Below are positions 54,504 through 64,000 of a DNA stretch of 64,000 nucleotides, in pieces. The DNA comes from Campylobacter sp. MIT 97-5078 (GTDB taxonomy: Bacteria; Campylobacterota; Campylobacteria; Campylobacterales; Campylobacteraceae). Under the pieces are notes generated by a model. That model was not told where the DNA came from and ran no database searches. It saw only the letters and a program-made list of their open reading frames with translations. The DNA lies in contig NZ_QHLK01000003.1 in NCBI RefSeq assembly GCF_006864455.1, forward strand, positions 62,001 through 126,000. Reading direction: 5' to 3'. The position numbers were made by a program, and so were the translations under genes. How positions within the stretch are numbered: position 1 is the first letter of the stretch; every line of letters begins with the position of its first letter.

Positions 54504-56727
54504 TTAAAAGTTATATCTTCCTTCAATAAAGAAGGTTCTTCCTTGTCCTACTAAATAGCCATATCCAGCGATCGCGGCAGTTTTATCTGCGTTATAGTAA
54601 TCATAGTAAAAAGTATCAAAGACATTTCTCACACCAGCACTAAGACTGACTTGCCCTACTTTCGTGCTTATGCCTATGTCGCTTAAGCTATATGCTTTCA
54701 AGCTTTTATTTTGTCCAACTACTTTTTGTTTGCCAAAAAAGGCATTTTGCACCCATATGCTCGTATCTTGCACTACTTCTACACTTGCTTCTAAAGTGGC
54801 TTTATAAGTATATACATTTGGGATTTTTGAGCCACCTTTGATTTTTGCATCAACATAGCTAAAACTTTCATTAAGGCTTAATATTCCCAAGAACTGCTCA
54901 CTTGCGACTTCAAAACCATAGCGTCTTGTTTTATCATAGTTGCCATACTCTACGCCTGTTGGCGAGTGAGCATTGCCTATGGTGTAAAATTCATTGCGAG
55001 TTTGGGTATAAAATACCGAGCCACTAAGTAATCATATCAAAGAAAAAATCCTTTAAGCCAAGTTCAAAAGTATCGTAAGTTTCTCTTTTAAGATCGGTTG
55101 TTTGATAAACTCTACCATTGCGTCTAAGCATAGAATTTGGAGATAAAGAGAAATATCCTCTTTCGTATTTTGCATACATTGTGCCTGTGTCTGAGTATTT
55201 ATAACTTGGGGTAAGTTCAAAAGCGAAATTATGAAGATTATCTGTAAGAGAGCCATTTGTCCCATTGCCTGAACTGATTAAAGCTGTGCTTGGGAGTTGG
55301 GTGTTGCCGCCGCCTTGACCACTTGGAATCTGCATCCACAAAGCTGTGCCATTTGTAGCATATAAGCCACCATTTGTGCCATAATTTACATTTATATTAT
55401 AATGAGCAAATTCGTAACGCCCTCCCCCAGTAAGTGAAAATTCATCTGTAAAATCGTATTTTTCGATCATATATAAAGCATTTGTCCATTTATTACCCTC
55501 AAAAGGAATATTAAATTTATGATCGTATGTTAAAATCCCATTATATTGAGCAAAAGTTCCATTGGAAGTTCCAATAATAGGCAATCTATTTGTCGCACTA
55601 CCTAATATGCGTTGATTCATCGTTCTTTTTGACATTTGATATAAGGATTCAAAACCAGCTAAAAACTTGCCTGTGCCGTGATCGTATTGTAAATTTGTAT
55701 GAAAACCTATCTTTTGATCATCAAAAAAAGATCCACTTTGATCAGCTGCTGTATTAGCAAAGTTCATACCATATTGGTTGTATTGACTCAGCCTCGTTAC
55801 AGAATTCTTATAATTTATCCTATTATAATGATAAAAAATCTTAGCATCAAATTTCAGCTCTTTGCTGTATTCGTTTTCATAGTCTAAGCCTGTTGTAAAG
55901 CGGGTTTGCTCGTTGTGAAGCCTGCCATTGCCTCGTCTTTGTCTATCATCTTTGCTAGGATTTGCGTTGTCTAAAAAAGAATTATTCGGGCTTGTGTGAA
56001 TGCTACCTTTGAAAAAATCAGCATCAAGGATAATGCTCTCACCCGGATTGATATCATATAAAATGCCAAAATTTCCTTGTCCGCCACTTGTTTTATCATA
56101 AGATCGAGGTCCTCTTTTATTGATCAAAGCCGCACCGACATTTACATGTGTATTGTCAAATTTATCCCCATACCTTACATCGGCGTTGTAATTATTACCA
56201 AAAGTAGCACTATTGTGCGAGAAATTAAGTCCAGCACTTAAAAATGGATCATCAAAACGTCTTCTTGTGATGATATTAACCACTCCTCCTCTTGTGCCAT
56301 TACCATAACGCACCGCCCCACCACCAGGTAGAAGTTCAATCTCTTCAATAGAGCTTGGTGCAAGCGTGTCTAAAGGCGTTACCCCATGTGAAGAATCAAG
56401 CATATTTGCATACACTCCATTAATCAGCACTTGAACACTGGTATTTGCCTTATTACCTTGCCCTCTTAAATCTAAATTTGAACCTAAACCAGTGTTAGAA
56501 AGATTGATAAAAGGCATATATCGAAAAGCACTTTCAGTATCTTTATATGCTTTATTTGAGAGGCTATTTTTGTCTATAGTATAGACATTGCGGTTCAGTT
56601 CGTCAAGCTTTGAAATCACACTTGATCCAGAAATCACGCTTGCATCAAGTCTATGCAGTGTCTCATCAGCCAAAGCAACGCTAGGGTAAGCTATAACGCA
56701 AGCAAATGAAAATAAGTATTTTTTCAT
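54504..56727 (-). pseudogene. Frameshifted TonB-dependent outer-membrane receptor
   Basis: The gene reads as a TonB receptor: signal peptide (to LADE), plug domain (LLPGGGAVRYGNGTRGGVVNIITRRR) and most of the barrel, to residue 567, where DFFFDMIT runs into TAG at 55024-55026. A one-base shift there continues at SGSVFYTQTRNEFYTIGN through the second frame (54504-54890) to the end strand GRTFFIEGRYNF. There is no repeat tract at the break, so this is a mutation or a sequence error rather than phase variation. It resembles the Cj0178-type siderophore/transferrin receptors of C. jejuni. An inverted repeat at 56804 is in its promoter. Confidence 0.85.
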
Positions 56728-56803
56728 TTTAAGTCCTTTCTTTGTAAAATAAAAGTTTGAGTATAATATAAAAAGGATTAAATTTAAATTAAATAAATAG
56801 TTA

Positions 56804-56833
56804 TTATCATTTATAATATTTTATAAATGATAA
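56804..56833. promoter_or_regulatory. Perfect 13-bp inverted repeat upstream of the TonB receptor gene
   Basis: TTATCATTTATAA (56804-56816) and its exact complement (56821-56833) are separated by TATT. It lies 77-106 bp before the receptor ATG. A Fur-box-like A/T palindrome fits an iron-uptake receptor. Confidence 0.6.
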
Positions 56834-56947
56834 CCTTGCTTTAATACAATATCTTAAAATTATAGGAAATAAAAAACCTTAAAAATTTATCATTGTAAGG
56901 AGTAAGATAATCTAAAGAAAACTAAAATTGAGAAAATTGAGATATTG

Positions 56948-57622
56948 TTAAGTATTTATAAGCTTTTCAAGTTGAGCTAAATTTTGCATTAAAGCATTTT
57001 TGTTTTGCTCTAAACTGAGGTGTAAGTGAATGAAAAAAGGATTTATCCTTGTTTTTATAAGGCAGGCTTTGCCTTGTATAAATTTAACTGCAGTGCTAAA
57101 TTTCTTTGGAGTTTTTAAAGAATAAAATTCATCTTGACTTAGCATTTTATCATTTTGTAAGGGTATTTGACTTATAAACAAAACACCTACAAAAAAGCGG
57201 TTTTTCTCATCTTTAAATAGCACATCATAAAGCTTGAACTTTTTAAATTCAAAAGCATTTGCGGATTTAAATTCGCTTAGCTTGAAATTAAAAAGGCTTT
57301 TAAATTCCTTTTCTTTTATGCCTTCATTTGTAAAATTTGCTTCATTTTCTTTTAAAAATTCCTCAAGTATGAGCTTTTCAAGTTCTATTTTTTCATCGAT
57401 AAGCTTTTTTTGAGCAAAAATTTTGCTAATAAATAAGCGATAAACTCCATAGCCAAACAAAACCCCACCAGCAAAAGCAAGCACAAAATCCTGTGAAACT
57501 TTAATTAAAACCATAAAGATAATAAAGCCTTGAAAAAAGGCAAAAAAACGCAATAAATTTAGTCTCAATACATAAGCTTTTCGCCTTTTATCGATAGGGT
57601 TATTTGACTCATCAAAAAGCAT
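56948..57622 (-). CDS. Inner-membrane protein of unknown function
   Basis: 224 residues with two adjacent membrane helices (about 26-66) flanked by charged segments, then a soluble C-terminal domain with several Lys/Glu/Phe-rich helices and strands. It starts at the stop of typA (1-bp overlap) and is the positional counterpart of Cj0038c. No family motif was recognised. Confidence 0.75.
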   Translation of the reverse strand: MLFDESNNPIDKRRKAYVLRLNLLRFFAFFQGFIIFMVLIKVSQDFVLAFAGGVLFGYGVYRLFISKIFAQKKLIDEKIELEKLILEEFLKENEANFTNEGIKEKEFKSLFNFKLSEFKSANAFEFKKFKLYDVLFKDEKNRFFVGVLFISQIPLQNDKMLSQDEFYSLKTPKKFSTAVKFIQGKACLIKTRINPFFIHLHLSLEQNKNALMQNLAQLEKLINT

Positions 57623-59442
57623 TAGTTTTTATTCTTTTCCATTCTTTTTCTTTGGGTTGGATCAAGGTATCTTTTGCGAACGCGTATGTTTTGAGGGGTA
57701 ACTTCTACAAGCTCATCTTCTTCTATCCACTCTAGTGCTCTTTCAAGGCTAAGTTTTCTTGGTGGCACAAGTTTTATGGCATCATCGCTTCCACTGGCTC
57801 TTACATTGGTTAGGTTTTTACCCTTTATAGGATTTACATCAAGATCATTTGGACGCGAATGCTCGCCTATGATCATGCCTACATACACCTTAGTTTGAGG
57901 CTCTATAAAAAGCACGCCTCTATCTTGGAGATTAAAAAGAGAGTATCCTAGTGCTATTCCATTTTCCATAGAAATCAAAGCACCATTATTGCGTTTTTCA
58001 ACTGCTCCTGAGAAGGGGCGAAACTCTAAAAAGCTATGATTCATCACGCCCTCGCCCTTAGTATCGGTTAAAAACTGGCTTCTAAAGCCAATGAGCCCTC
58101 TTGCTGGAATTTCAAACTCAAGCCTAGTTTGTCCGTCCCCTGTTGGACTCATAGTTTTCATCTCAGCCTTTCTCTTACCAAGCTTTTCTATACATACTCC
58201 GCTAAATTCATCAGGCACATCGATGACTAAATGCTCAAAAGGTTCAGTTCTTACCCCATTTTCATTTTTCACTATAACCTCAGGACGTCCCATGCAAAAC
58301 TCAAAGCCTTCTCTACGCATATTTTCAGCTAAGATAGTGATTTGTAGCTCGCCTCTTCCACTTACCTTAAATTTGCCCTCGCCACTACTTTCATAACGCA
58401 TGGCTATATTGGTTTTCATCTCAGCTTCTAAGCGTTCTGCGATTTTATTTGAAGTTACGCTTTTGCCTTCTGTGCCAGAAAGAGGTCCGTCATTTACACT
58501 AAAAACTATGCTTAAAGTTGGCTCTTCTATGTGAAGTGGATCAAGGGGCTGAGGATTGTTTGGATCAACCACGCTATCGCCAACATCTAAGGCTTCAAAG
58601 CCAGCAATGGCGACTATATCACCACTTAAAGCTTCTTCTATATCCATCTTTTCTAAGCCCATAAAGCCTATGAGCTTGCTAATTCGTCCTTGCACCTTAG
58701 TGCCATCAGCTTTTGCAAGCATAACACTTTCATTTTTACGCACCTTGCCATTAAAAATTCTTGCTATGCCTATTTTACCCACGAAATTATCATAACCTAG
58801 GGTAAAAACTTGAAGTTGCAAAGCATTGTTTGCATTGCCACTTGGGGCTGGCACTCTTTGTAAGATAGTTTCAAAAAGAGGAGTCATATCCTTACTTTCA
58901 TCATTCATATCAAGTTTGGCATAGCCATTTTTTGCTGCTGCATACACTATAGCAAAGTCAAGTTGCTCATCATTTGCTTCTAAGGCTACGAAAAGATCAA
59001 AAATTTCATTGATTACACGTTCTGGATCAGCTGCAGGTTTATCGATCTTGTTGATCACAACTATGGGCTTAAGTCCAAGCTGCAAGGCTTTTTTAACCAC
59101 AAATTTAGTTTGAGGCATTACGCCTTCTTGGGCATCAACAAGCAAAAGCACCCCATCAATCATCTTTAAAACCCGCTCAACCTCGCCTCCAAAATCAGCA
59201 TGTCCGGGAGTGTCTATGATATTGATCTTTGTGCCTTTATAATTTATGGCTGTATTTTTTGAAAGTATGGTAATGCCTCTTTCTTTTTCTATATCGTTAC
59301 TATCCATTACCCTTTCAGCGATTTGCTCTCTTCCACTAAAGGTGCCACTTTGTTTTAAAAGCTCATCAACCATAGTTGTTTTACCATGATCAACATGGGC
59401 TATGACGGCTATATTTCTTATATTTTCCAAGTTTTTCTCCAA
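57622..59442 (-). CDS. typA: GTPase TypA/BipA
   Basis: 606 residues: G1 in [10 protein letters not shown]2/switch ERGITI, G3 [13 protein letters not shown]4 NKIDKP, followed by the EF-G-like domain, two alpha/beta domains and the C-terminal BipA domain. It binds ribosomes and helps 50S assembly and stress adaptation. It is co-transcribed with the membrane-protein gene downstream, as in C. jejuni (Cj0039c-Cj0038c). Confidence 0.96.
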   Translation of the reverse strand: MEKNLENIRNIAVIAHVDHGKTTMVDELLKQSGTFSGREQIAERVMDSNDIEKERGITILSKNTAINYKGTKINIIDTPGHADFGGEVERVLKMIDGVLLLVDAQEGVMPQTKFVVKKALQLGLKPIVVINKIDKPAADPERVINEIFDLFVALEANDEQLDFAIVYAAAKNGYAKLDMNDESKDMTPLFETILQRVPAPSGNANNALQLQVFTLGYDNFVGKIGIARIFNGKVRKNESVMLAKADGTKVQGRISKLIGFMGLEKMDIEEALSGDIVAIAGFEALDVGDSVVDPNNPQPLDPLHIEEPTLSIVFSVNDGPLSGTEGKSVTSNKIAERLEAEMKTNIAMRYESSGEGKFKVSGRGELQITILAENMRREGFEFCMGRPEVIVKNENGVRTEPFEHLVIDVPDEFSGVCIEKLGKRKAEMKTMSPTGDGQTRLEFEIPARGLIGFRSQFLTDTKGEGVMNHSFLEFRPFSGAVEKRNNGALISMENGIALGYSLFNLQDRGVLFIEPQTKVYVGMIIGEHSRPNDLDVNPIKGKNLTNVRASGSDDAIKLVPPRKLSLERALEWIEEDELVEVTPQNIRVRKRYLDPTQRKRMEKNKN

Positions 59443-59570
59443 GAGTTTTTTAAAAGCGTGATTATAGCTAAACTTTGCTTAAATTATATAATATCTAAAA
59501 TCTATAAGTTTATTTTGCCTTTAAATCCGCCCCAAGTCTTGAATTTATCATATTTTGCAGGCTTTAAGAA

Positions 59571-61202
59571 CTAAAAATGCTCCACAGCATTTTTAGCGAT
59601 TTCTTTTATATCTTCTCCTCTTAGCTCGCTTATACTACCATTTTGTGCAAGTAAAATACGATCGGCTACATCAAAATACTTATCATCATGGCTGATGGCG
59701 ATGATAGTTTTGCCTTCTTTTTGAAGCAAAGGTAGAAGTTTTTGATAAAAAAAGCGTCTAAAAAGCGGATCTTGATCGGCTGCAAATTCATCAAGGATTA
59801 AAATATCTCTTGCCTCAAGTAAAGCAATAAGCATAGCTAGACGCTTTCTTTGCCCAGTAGAAAGCTTAGTAAGCTTAATCTGTCCTTGCTCCACTTTTGT
59901 CTTATCTTTAAGCTCAAGCACCTCAAGCCAATGCTCTATGTCATCAGCATTTGCTAGCTCATCGTCTTTTATTGTTTGGGTGAAAAGATGAAAATCGCTA
60001 AAAATAGCTGTGATTAAACGTCTATATTCAGTGATATTTTCATCATCAATACGCTTTTCATCAAGATAAATTGCCCCACTTTTTGGCTTAGCAAGTCCGG
60101 CTAAAAGGAGGGAAAAGGTGGATTTGCCACTGCCATTTTTGCCGATTAAAAAGATGAGTTCTCCTTTATGAATTTCAAGATTCGTAGGTTTTAAAAGAAA
60201 TTTTTCATCATAAGAAAAAGCCACGTTTTTAAATTCTATCTTTTGCCAAGAGCTTGAATTAGGCAGGGTTTTAAAGTCTTGTTTATATTCGCTTAGATCA
60301 AGTTTTTGAATTTTTTCAAGAGCAACTTTTGCCATTAAAAGCGTAGGAAAAGCTCCTATCATAGCCATTAAAGGTGTGCGTAAAAAAAGTATGGCTATAG
60401 CTATAGTCGTGGCATTTTCAAGACTAGTCCAAGCAAAATGCAAGGAGCAATAAAACTCAAAGCCCACAAGTGCAAGTAAGCCCACACTTGTAAAATTACT
60501 CGATAGGCTTTGCATGGCAGAACTTAGGGTGTTGTTACAACGTTTATCTTTAGCATTGATATCAAATTCGCTTTCATAGTAAAGCTTTGCCCTGAAAGTG
60601 TTTAGCGTGAGTTCTTTGCGTCCATCGATAATATTTTGGTAATTATTTTGCAAGGCATCATCATTATCTCTTGCTTTTCTAAAATAATAATAAGTCTTTC
60701 GCATAAAAAAGTGATTGATAAAAAAAACACCAAAAATCCACACAAAGCAGAGCAAAAAAATCTTTGCTGAAAGCGAAAAAAGATAAAAACTGCTTGCAAT
60801 AATCAAAATGCTTGATTGGATGAAGTCTGGAAAACGAAGTAGGCCAAAAGAAATAGTGCGAACATCATTTCCTAAAGAAGCTAAAAGCTTTGCTTTGCCG
60901 ATCTGATCGATTTTTAGCACTGAAGTATCGATGATTTGTTTGACGACTTTTTTTTGTGTTGCATAAATAAATTTTTGTCCAAAGTGAGCAAGACTAAGCT
61001 CAACAAAAACAGAACTTGCAAAAAAGATCAGCAAAAGCAAAGCAAAATCAATAATAAAGATAAAATTTCCAGCTTGCTTAAGCAAATATTCGTTGATAAA
61101 GGCTAAGATACCAACACCAAGTAAACTCGTGGCGATAGAAATACACAAGAACGCAAAAACTTTAAATTTATGCTCTTTTAAGATACTAGTAATGAGTTGC
61201 AA
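59571..61202 (-). CDS. ABC exporter, fused permease-ATPase (YojI/PvdE/cyclic-peptide type)
   Basis: 543 residues: six membrane helices in the first 290, then an ATPase with Walker A in LIGKNGSGKSTFS, an unusual signature LSTGQRKRLAML, Walker B ILILDEFAADQDP and a closing histidine in AISHDDKYF. The LSTGQ signature and the RxxYxKLLP-type ending fit the YojI/SyrD/PvdE group, which exports siderophore precursors or peptides. It faces the convergent typA. Substrate unknown. Confidence 0.85.
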   Translation of the reverse strand: MQLITSILKEHKFKVFAFLCISIATSLLGVGILAFINEYLLKQAGNFIFIIDFALLLLIFFASSVFVELSLAHFGQKFIYATQKKVVKQIIDTSVLKIDQIGKAKLLASLGNDVRTISFGLLRFPDFIQSSILIIASSFYLFSLSAKIFLLCFVWIFGVFFINHFFMRKTYYYFRKARDNDDALQNNYQNIIDGRKELTLNTFRAKLYYESEFDINAKDKRCNNTLSSAMQSLSSNFTSVGLLALVGFEFYCSLHFAWTSLENATTIAIAILFLRTPLMAMIGAFPTLLMAKVALEKIQKLDLSEYKQDFKTLPNSSSWQKIEFKNVAFSYDEKFLLKPTNLEIHKGELIFLIGKNGSGKSTFSLLLAGLAKPKSGAIYLDEKRIDDENITEYRRLITAIFSDFHLFTQTIKDDELANADDIEHWLEVLELKDKTKVEQGQIKLTKLSTGQRKRLAMLIALLEARDILILDEFAADQDPLFRRFFYQKLLPLLQKEGKTIIAISHDDKYFDVADRILLAQNGSISELRGEDIKEIAKNAVEHF

Positions 61203-61543
61203 AAACTTATCCTTGAATTTAAAATGATAATAAAATTTTTAAGAATAAAATGCCATTTTACAAAAATAAGGCTAAAATTAAACTAGTTTTGAGGAAAAAG
61301 TGAAATTTTATATTTATTTTGTAAGGGTAGATTGAAAAAAATATTTATTTGTAAAGATTTAAAAGGTGTTTTTTATATCAAGAAGTCAGAAACTTTAAAG
61401 AAAATTGTAAAAAGCAATACTTAAAATAAACTATCAAAATGATTTTATATTTTTATTGCCGCTAGCCCAGTTAAAACTTTAATATTAATAAATTTTTATG
61501 GTTAATCCTGTTAAAGCTAAAAAGAGATAAAAGCTTAGTAAGG
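61203..61543. other. Non-coding gap
   Basis: About 340 bp of A/T-rich DNA between the ABC exporter start and the tRNA cluster end. It should hold the exporter's promoter on the minus strand. No gene, repeat or hairpin I can support. Confidence 0.5.
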
Positions 61544-61629
61544 TGGTGCGGATGAAAGGACTTGAACCTTCACGCATTGCTGCACCAGATCCTAAGTCTG
61601 GCGTGTCTGCCAATTTCACCACATCCGCA
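61544..61629 (-). tRNA. tRNA-Leu (UAG)
   Basis: 86-base class II tRNA, anticodon loop CTTAGGA, acceptor TGCGGAT with encoded CCA. Last in the five-gene cluster. Confidence 0.93.
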
Positions 61630-61687
61630 AAAGCATAAATTTAAACAAACAAAATCTTGTGCAAATTTAATCAAAAATTTTAAAAAG

Positions 61688-61764
61688 TGGTACGCCCAAG
61701 AGGATTCGAACCTCTGACCTACGGCTTAGAAGGCCGTTGCTCTATCCAGCTGAGCTATGAGCGC
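61688..61764 (-). tRNA. tRNA-Arg (UCU)
   Basis: 77 bases, anticodon loop CTTCTAA, acceptor GCGCTCA and encoded CCA. Confidence 0.93.
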
Positions 61765-61771
61765 TCAAAAA

Positions 61772-61848
61772 TGGTGCGCCCGATAGGAATCGAACCCATA
61801 ACCTACAGATCCGAAGTCTGTCGCTCTATCCAGTTGAGCTACGAGCGC
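61772..61848 (-). tRNA. tRNA-Arg (UCG)
   Basis: 77 bases, anticodon loop CTTCGGA read as UCG, acceptor GCGCTCG, encoded CCA. It lies 7 bp from the UCU gene. Confidence 0.88.
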
Positions 61849-61851
61849 GAC

Positions 61852-61929
61852 TGGGGTGAGTGATGGGAATCGAACCCACGACCCTCAGGACCACAATCTG
61901 ATGCTCTAACCGACTGAGCTACACTCACC
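61852..61929 (-). tRNA. tRNA-His (GUG)
   Basis: 78 bases including the extra 5' G that is typical of tRNA-His; anticodon loop TTGTGGT, encoded CCA. Confidence 0.93.
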
Positions 61930-61939
61930 ATTTGCAAAA

Positions 61940-62017
61940 TGGTCGGGGTGAAAAGATTCGAACTTTCGGCCCCCTGGTCCCAAACCAGGTGCGCTAACCA
62001 GACTGCGCTACACCCCG
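61940..62017 (-). tRNA. tRNA-Pro (UGG)
   Basis: 78 bases, anticodon loop TTTGGGA, acceptor CGGGGTG, encoded CCA. First gene of the cluster; order on the transcript is Pro, His, Arg, Arg, Leu. Confidence 0.92.
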
Positions 62018-62444
62018 ATGACAATATTAAAGGCAAAAGTATATACAAATTTTTCTTAAAAGTCAAGATAGGGAAAAGACTTTGCAAACGAAAATATTTG
62101 AAAATTATCTACAAATTTAAATCACACATAATAAAAAATGACTATAATCACTCAAAAAGCAAATAAAAACATATCATAATATTTCAAAGGCTGGGTATAT
62201 CTTCTTTTAAGAAGGACTAAAAACCTAACACACAAACCCTAAACTCTACTATTTAAAGATTTTAGTTATGTATAATTAAAATAAAATTATAAAAGAGATA
62301 TATTACTTTATAGTTTACTTTAGCTGTGTGAAAATATCAAATTTAAAATTTTATAATAAATTTCAAAGTAAATTTAGCTTCATTAGTTTATAATAATAAT
62401 TATTAAATTATATTTTGATAATTACAAGGATACAAGGAGCAAAA
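62018..62444. other. Gap with tRNA and DUF2325 promoters
   Basis: About 430 bp, A/T-rich, no gene. The left end must hold the minus-strand tRNA promoter. The right end (62388-62425) has TAATAATTATTA, a 12-bp perfect palindrome, within a longer run of ATAAT units upstream of the DUF2325 gene; this could be a Fur-type site. Nothing else supported. Confidence 0.5.
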
Positions 62445-62765
62445 ATGTCAGTTTTAGTGATAGGAGCAGATGAGATTACGCCTATAAAGGCAGTGCTTTA
62501 TGATTTGGGTGCGAAAAAAGTTGAGCATTGGGACGCTCGTAATGAAAATAGAGTTAATCGCAAACCCATTCCTCAAGATACTCGTTGTGTTGTGATGCTT
62601 ACAAGTTTTTTAAATCATAATACAATGAAAAAAATCAAAGGTGAAGCAAAAAAACGAAAAATCCCTTTAGTTTGTGCTAAAAGAAGCGTAAGTTGCGTGT
62701 ATTCTGAATATTGCAAGATTTTTAATCTTAACAAAGATTTTTGTTGTGATGAAGATGGATTTTAA
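62445..62765 (+). CDS. DUF2325 protein
   Basis: 106 residues with the DUF2325 pattern: VLVIGADEITPIKAVLYDLGAKKVEHWDAR, a middle VVMLTSFLNHNTMKKIKGEAKKR, and cysteines in LVCAKRSVSCVYSEYC. The family is small, cytosolic and of unknown function. ATG 62445 is chosen because AAGGAGC precedes it. It lies next to fldA, and its upstream palindromic A/T stretch suggests iron or redox control. Confidence 0.82.
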   Translation: MSVLVIGADEITPIKAVLYDLGAKKVEHWDARNENRVNRKPIPQDTRCVVMLTSFLNHNTMKKIKGEAKKRKIPLVCAKRSVSCVYSEYCKIFNLNKDFCCDEDGF

Positions 62766-62888
62766 GTGTGATAGGATAGTGTAGTAAAGAAACACTTTGT
62801 TTGTATAAAAAATAAATTTATTGCATAAAATATATAAAATTATGCTAGAATTGCTTGGAAAATTTTACTAATATAAAAAGGAGAACTT

Positions 62889-63380
62889 ATGTCAGTAGCC
62901 GTAGTTTATGGAAGTGCTATGGGAAATACAGAAGGTGTAGCTAATCTTATAGCTGAAAAACTAGGAATCAGCGATGTTTTAAACATAGCAGATGTTGATG
63001 CTGATAAGCTTAATTCTTACGATAAACTTATTTGCGGAACTTCAACTTGGGGAAGTGGCGATCTTCAAGATGACTGGGATGCTTTTGATTTTTCCGGCTT
63101 AAAATTAAGTGGCAAAACAGTTGCTGTTTTTGGAATGGGGGATAGCGAAAGTTATTCAGATACTTACTGCAGTGCTATGGGAAAACTTGCTCAAAAACTT
63201 AAAGAAGCTGGTGCAAGTTTAGTCGGTGCGGTTTCAACTGATGGCTATAGTTTTGAATCAAGTGAGGCTGTTGAAGGCGATAAATTTGTAGGGCTTGCAC
63301 TAGACAATGACAATCACGAAGATCAAACCGAAAGTAGAGTCGATGCTTGGACAGCTCAGATCAAAGCTCAATTTGCTTAA
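62889..63380 (+). CDS. fldA: Flavodoxin
   Basis: 163 residues with the FMN-phosphate loop GSAMGNTEGVA, the isoalloxazine-contact loops TSTWGSGDLQDDWD and FGMGDSESYSDTYCSA, and an acidic surface. In Campylobacter flavodoxin takes electrons from pyruvate and 2-oxoglutarate oxidoreductases and feeds complex I, and it is essential in Helicobacter. AAAAGGAGAAC precedes ATG 62889. A terminator follows. Confidence 0.96.
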   Translation: MSVAVVYGSAMGNTEGVANLIAEKLGISDVLNIADVDADKLNSYDKLICGTSTWGSGDLQDDWDAFDFSGLKLSGKTVAVFGMGDSESYSDTYCSAMGKLAQKLKEAGASLVGAVSTDGYSFESSEAVEGDKFVGLALDNDNHEDQTESRVDAWTAQIKAQFA

Positions 63381-63384
63381 TCTT

Positions 63385-63412
63385 AAAAGCCTGTGTTTTT
63401 GCGGGCTTTTTT
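63385..63412 (+). terminator. Terminator after fldA
   Basis: AAAAGCCTG (63385-63393) pairs with CGGGCTTTT (63402-63410), one G-U pair, and runs into TT. Confidence 0.85.
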
Positions 63413-63570
63413 CAAATGCTTGATTTATAGTCTTTATTCACTAATATTTATTAGATTTCTTCCTTGTTTTTCTCCTTATGACAATGCTTTTTTAGTAAAA
63501 CATTGAATTTGTTATTTAAATTCTTACAAAAAGCTAAGGCAAGATATTTTGCTTTCAAATATTCATTAAA

Positions 63571-63651
63571 TCTTAAATAATAAATTTTATTATTTAAGAT
63601 TATTTTTAGTTATTATAGATATAATTTATCAATCAATAAAATTTATTATTT
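63571..63651 (+). promoter_or_regulatory. katA promoter with operator-like inverted repeat
   Basis: A perfect 12-bp inverted repeat, TCTTAAATAATA (63571-63582) and TATTATTTAAGA (63588-63599), lies just upstream of TATAAT (63620-63625). A partial copy, AATCAATAAAATTTATTATT, lies at about 63631-63650 between the -10 and the gene. The same core occurs at the dps promoter. It is a likely PerR-type site, as katA is PerR-regulated in C. jejuni. Confidence 0.55.
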
Positions 63652-63663
63652 AGGAGAAATTAA

Positions 63664-64000
63664 ATGAAAAAACTTACAAATGACTTCGGCAATATCATTG
63701 CTGATAATCAAAATTCACTTAGTGCCGGTGCAAAAGGACCGCTTTTGTTGCAAGATTACATTTTGCTTGAAAAACTTGCTCATCAAAATAGAGAAAGAAT
63801 TCCAGAAAGAACAGTTCATGCCAAAGGAAGTGCAGCTTATGGCGAGCTTGTTATCACAGAAGATATTTCACGATATACTAAAGCAAAAGTGCTTCAAAAA
63901 GGTGAAAAAACCCCTCTTATTATCCGCTTTTCAACCGTTGCTGGCGAAGCTGGAGCTGCTGATGCTGAAAGGGATGTAAGAGGATTTGCGATCAAATTTT
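63664..64000 (+). CDS. katA: Catalase, N-terminal part (cut by window edge)
   Basis: 112 residues are visible, starting [20 protein letters not shown]. They hold the clade-3 catalase start: the active-site histidine in [20 protein letters not shown], and [24 protein letters not shown]. It breaks down hydrogen peroxide with haem. TAGGAGAAATTAA precedes ATG 63664. Confidence 0.95.
   Translation, partial: MKKLTNDFGNIIADNQNSLSAGAKGPLLLQDYILLEKLAHQNRERIPERTVHAKGSAAYGELVITEDISRYTKAKVLQKGEKTPLIIRFSTVAGEAGAADAERDVRGFAIKF

Noticed and set aside
55020-55035. Programmed frameshift or phase variation in the TonB receptor
   Set aside because: No homopolymer or slippery site at the break; simple mutation or sequence error fits better.
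61544-62017. tRNA cluster as an integration site for a mobile element
   Set aside because: No integrase, no partial tRNA copy and no att-like repeat seen nearby.
61839-62166. Frames of 75-82 codons on both strands
   Set aside because: They lie across tRNA-His, tRNA-Arg and tRNA-Pro; shadows of RNA genes.
1-64000. CRISPR array, insertion sequence or prophage
   Set aside because: No regularly spaced repeats, transposase, integrase or phage structural genes were seen on either strand.

Overview
The window is AT-rich chromosomal DNA from an epsilonproteobacterium, almost certainly a Campylobacter. The thrS-infC-adenine methyltransferase order, the eptC-dgkA-HTH-pyrC-methyltransferase block, carbonic anhydrase followed by an MscS channel, the typA neighbourhood and the carboxynorspermidine route to spermidine all resemble C. 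jejuni. The window is a mosaic of C. jejuni-like blocks in a different order, with unusually many decayed genes, which suggests a relative of C. jejuni rather than that species. I do not assign a species. These comparisons come from memory, not from a search.

Layout. 0-4.6 kb: end of uppP, thrS, infC, then a type II restriction-modification pair whose EcoRI-family endonuclease carries a G12 tract. 4.6-8.6 kb: DcuC-type transporter, luxS, MarR regulator and MFS transporter. 8.6-11 kb: a decaying cupin / cytochrome P460 / carboxymuconolactone decarboxylase / oxidoreductase locus with a MerR-type promoter and a second, dead copy of that promoter. 11.2-20.7 kb: housekeeping genes (TPR protein, rnhA, rnc, aroC, cutA, galU, pgi, queF) and small exported proteins. 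20.2-26 kb: a secreted C39-type peptidase, carboxynorspermidine dehydrogenase, an unknown protein, an outer-membrane barrel, sodB and about 1 kb of gene wreckage that includes a remnant with a double-glycine-like leader. 26-32 kb: carbonic anhydrase, MscS channel, dps, tRNAs and three tandem TM2 genes. 32-40 kb: mntP, xth, eptC-dgkA-HTH-pyrC, methyltransferase, molbindin, HD protein and SDR. 40.3-45.4 kb: a large single-polypeptide restriction-modification-specificity gene. 45.5-54.3 kb: rpmI-rplT, pbpC with an alpha-2-macroglobulin gene, and a cytochrome c. 54.5-61.2 kb: a frameshifted TonB receptor, typA and an ABC exporter. 61.5-62 kb: a five-tRNA cluster. 62.4-64 kb: a DUF2325 gene, fldA and the start of katA.

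The most notable content is two phase-variable DNA restriction loci. In the first, a G12 tract sits near the start of an EcoRI-family nuclease next to a methyltransferase that resembles CtsM, which in C. jejuni is described as an orphan enzyme modifying RAATTY and marking DNA for uptake. In the second, one polypeptide carries nuclease, methylase and two target-recognition domains. A G11 tract lies between recognition domains 1 and 2. A (AG)13 tract lies at the end and, after losing one unit or gaining two, would add a third recognition domain encoded just downstream. Near-identical direct repeats flank domains 2 and 3. Together the two tracts would make one-, two- and three-domain forms of the same enzyme.

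Other coordinated themes are oxidative stress and iron (sodB, dps, katA and fldA, with a shared A/T-rich motif upstream of dps and katA), envelope defence (pbpC with alpha-2-macroglobulin; eptC with dgkA), and a possible periplasmic C39 peptidase-substrate system in decay.
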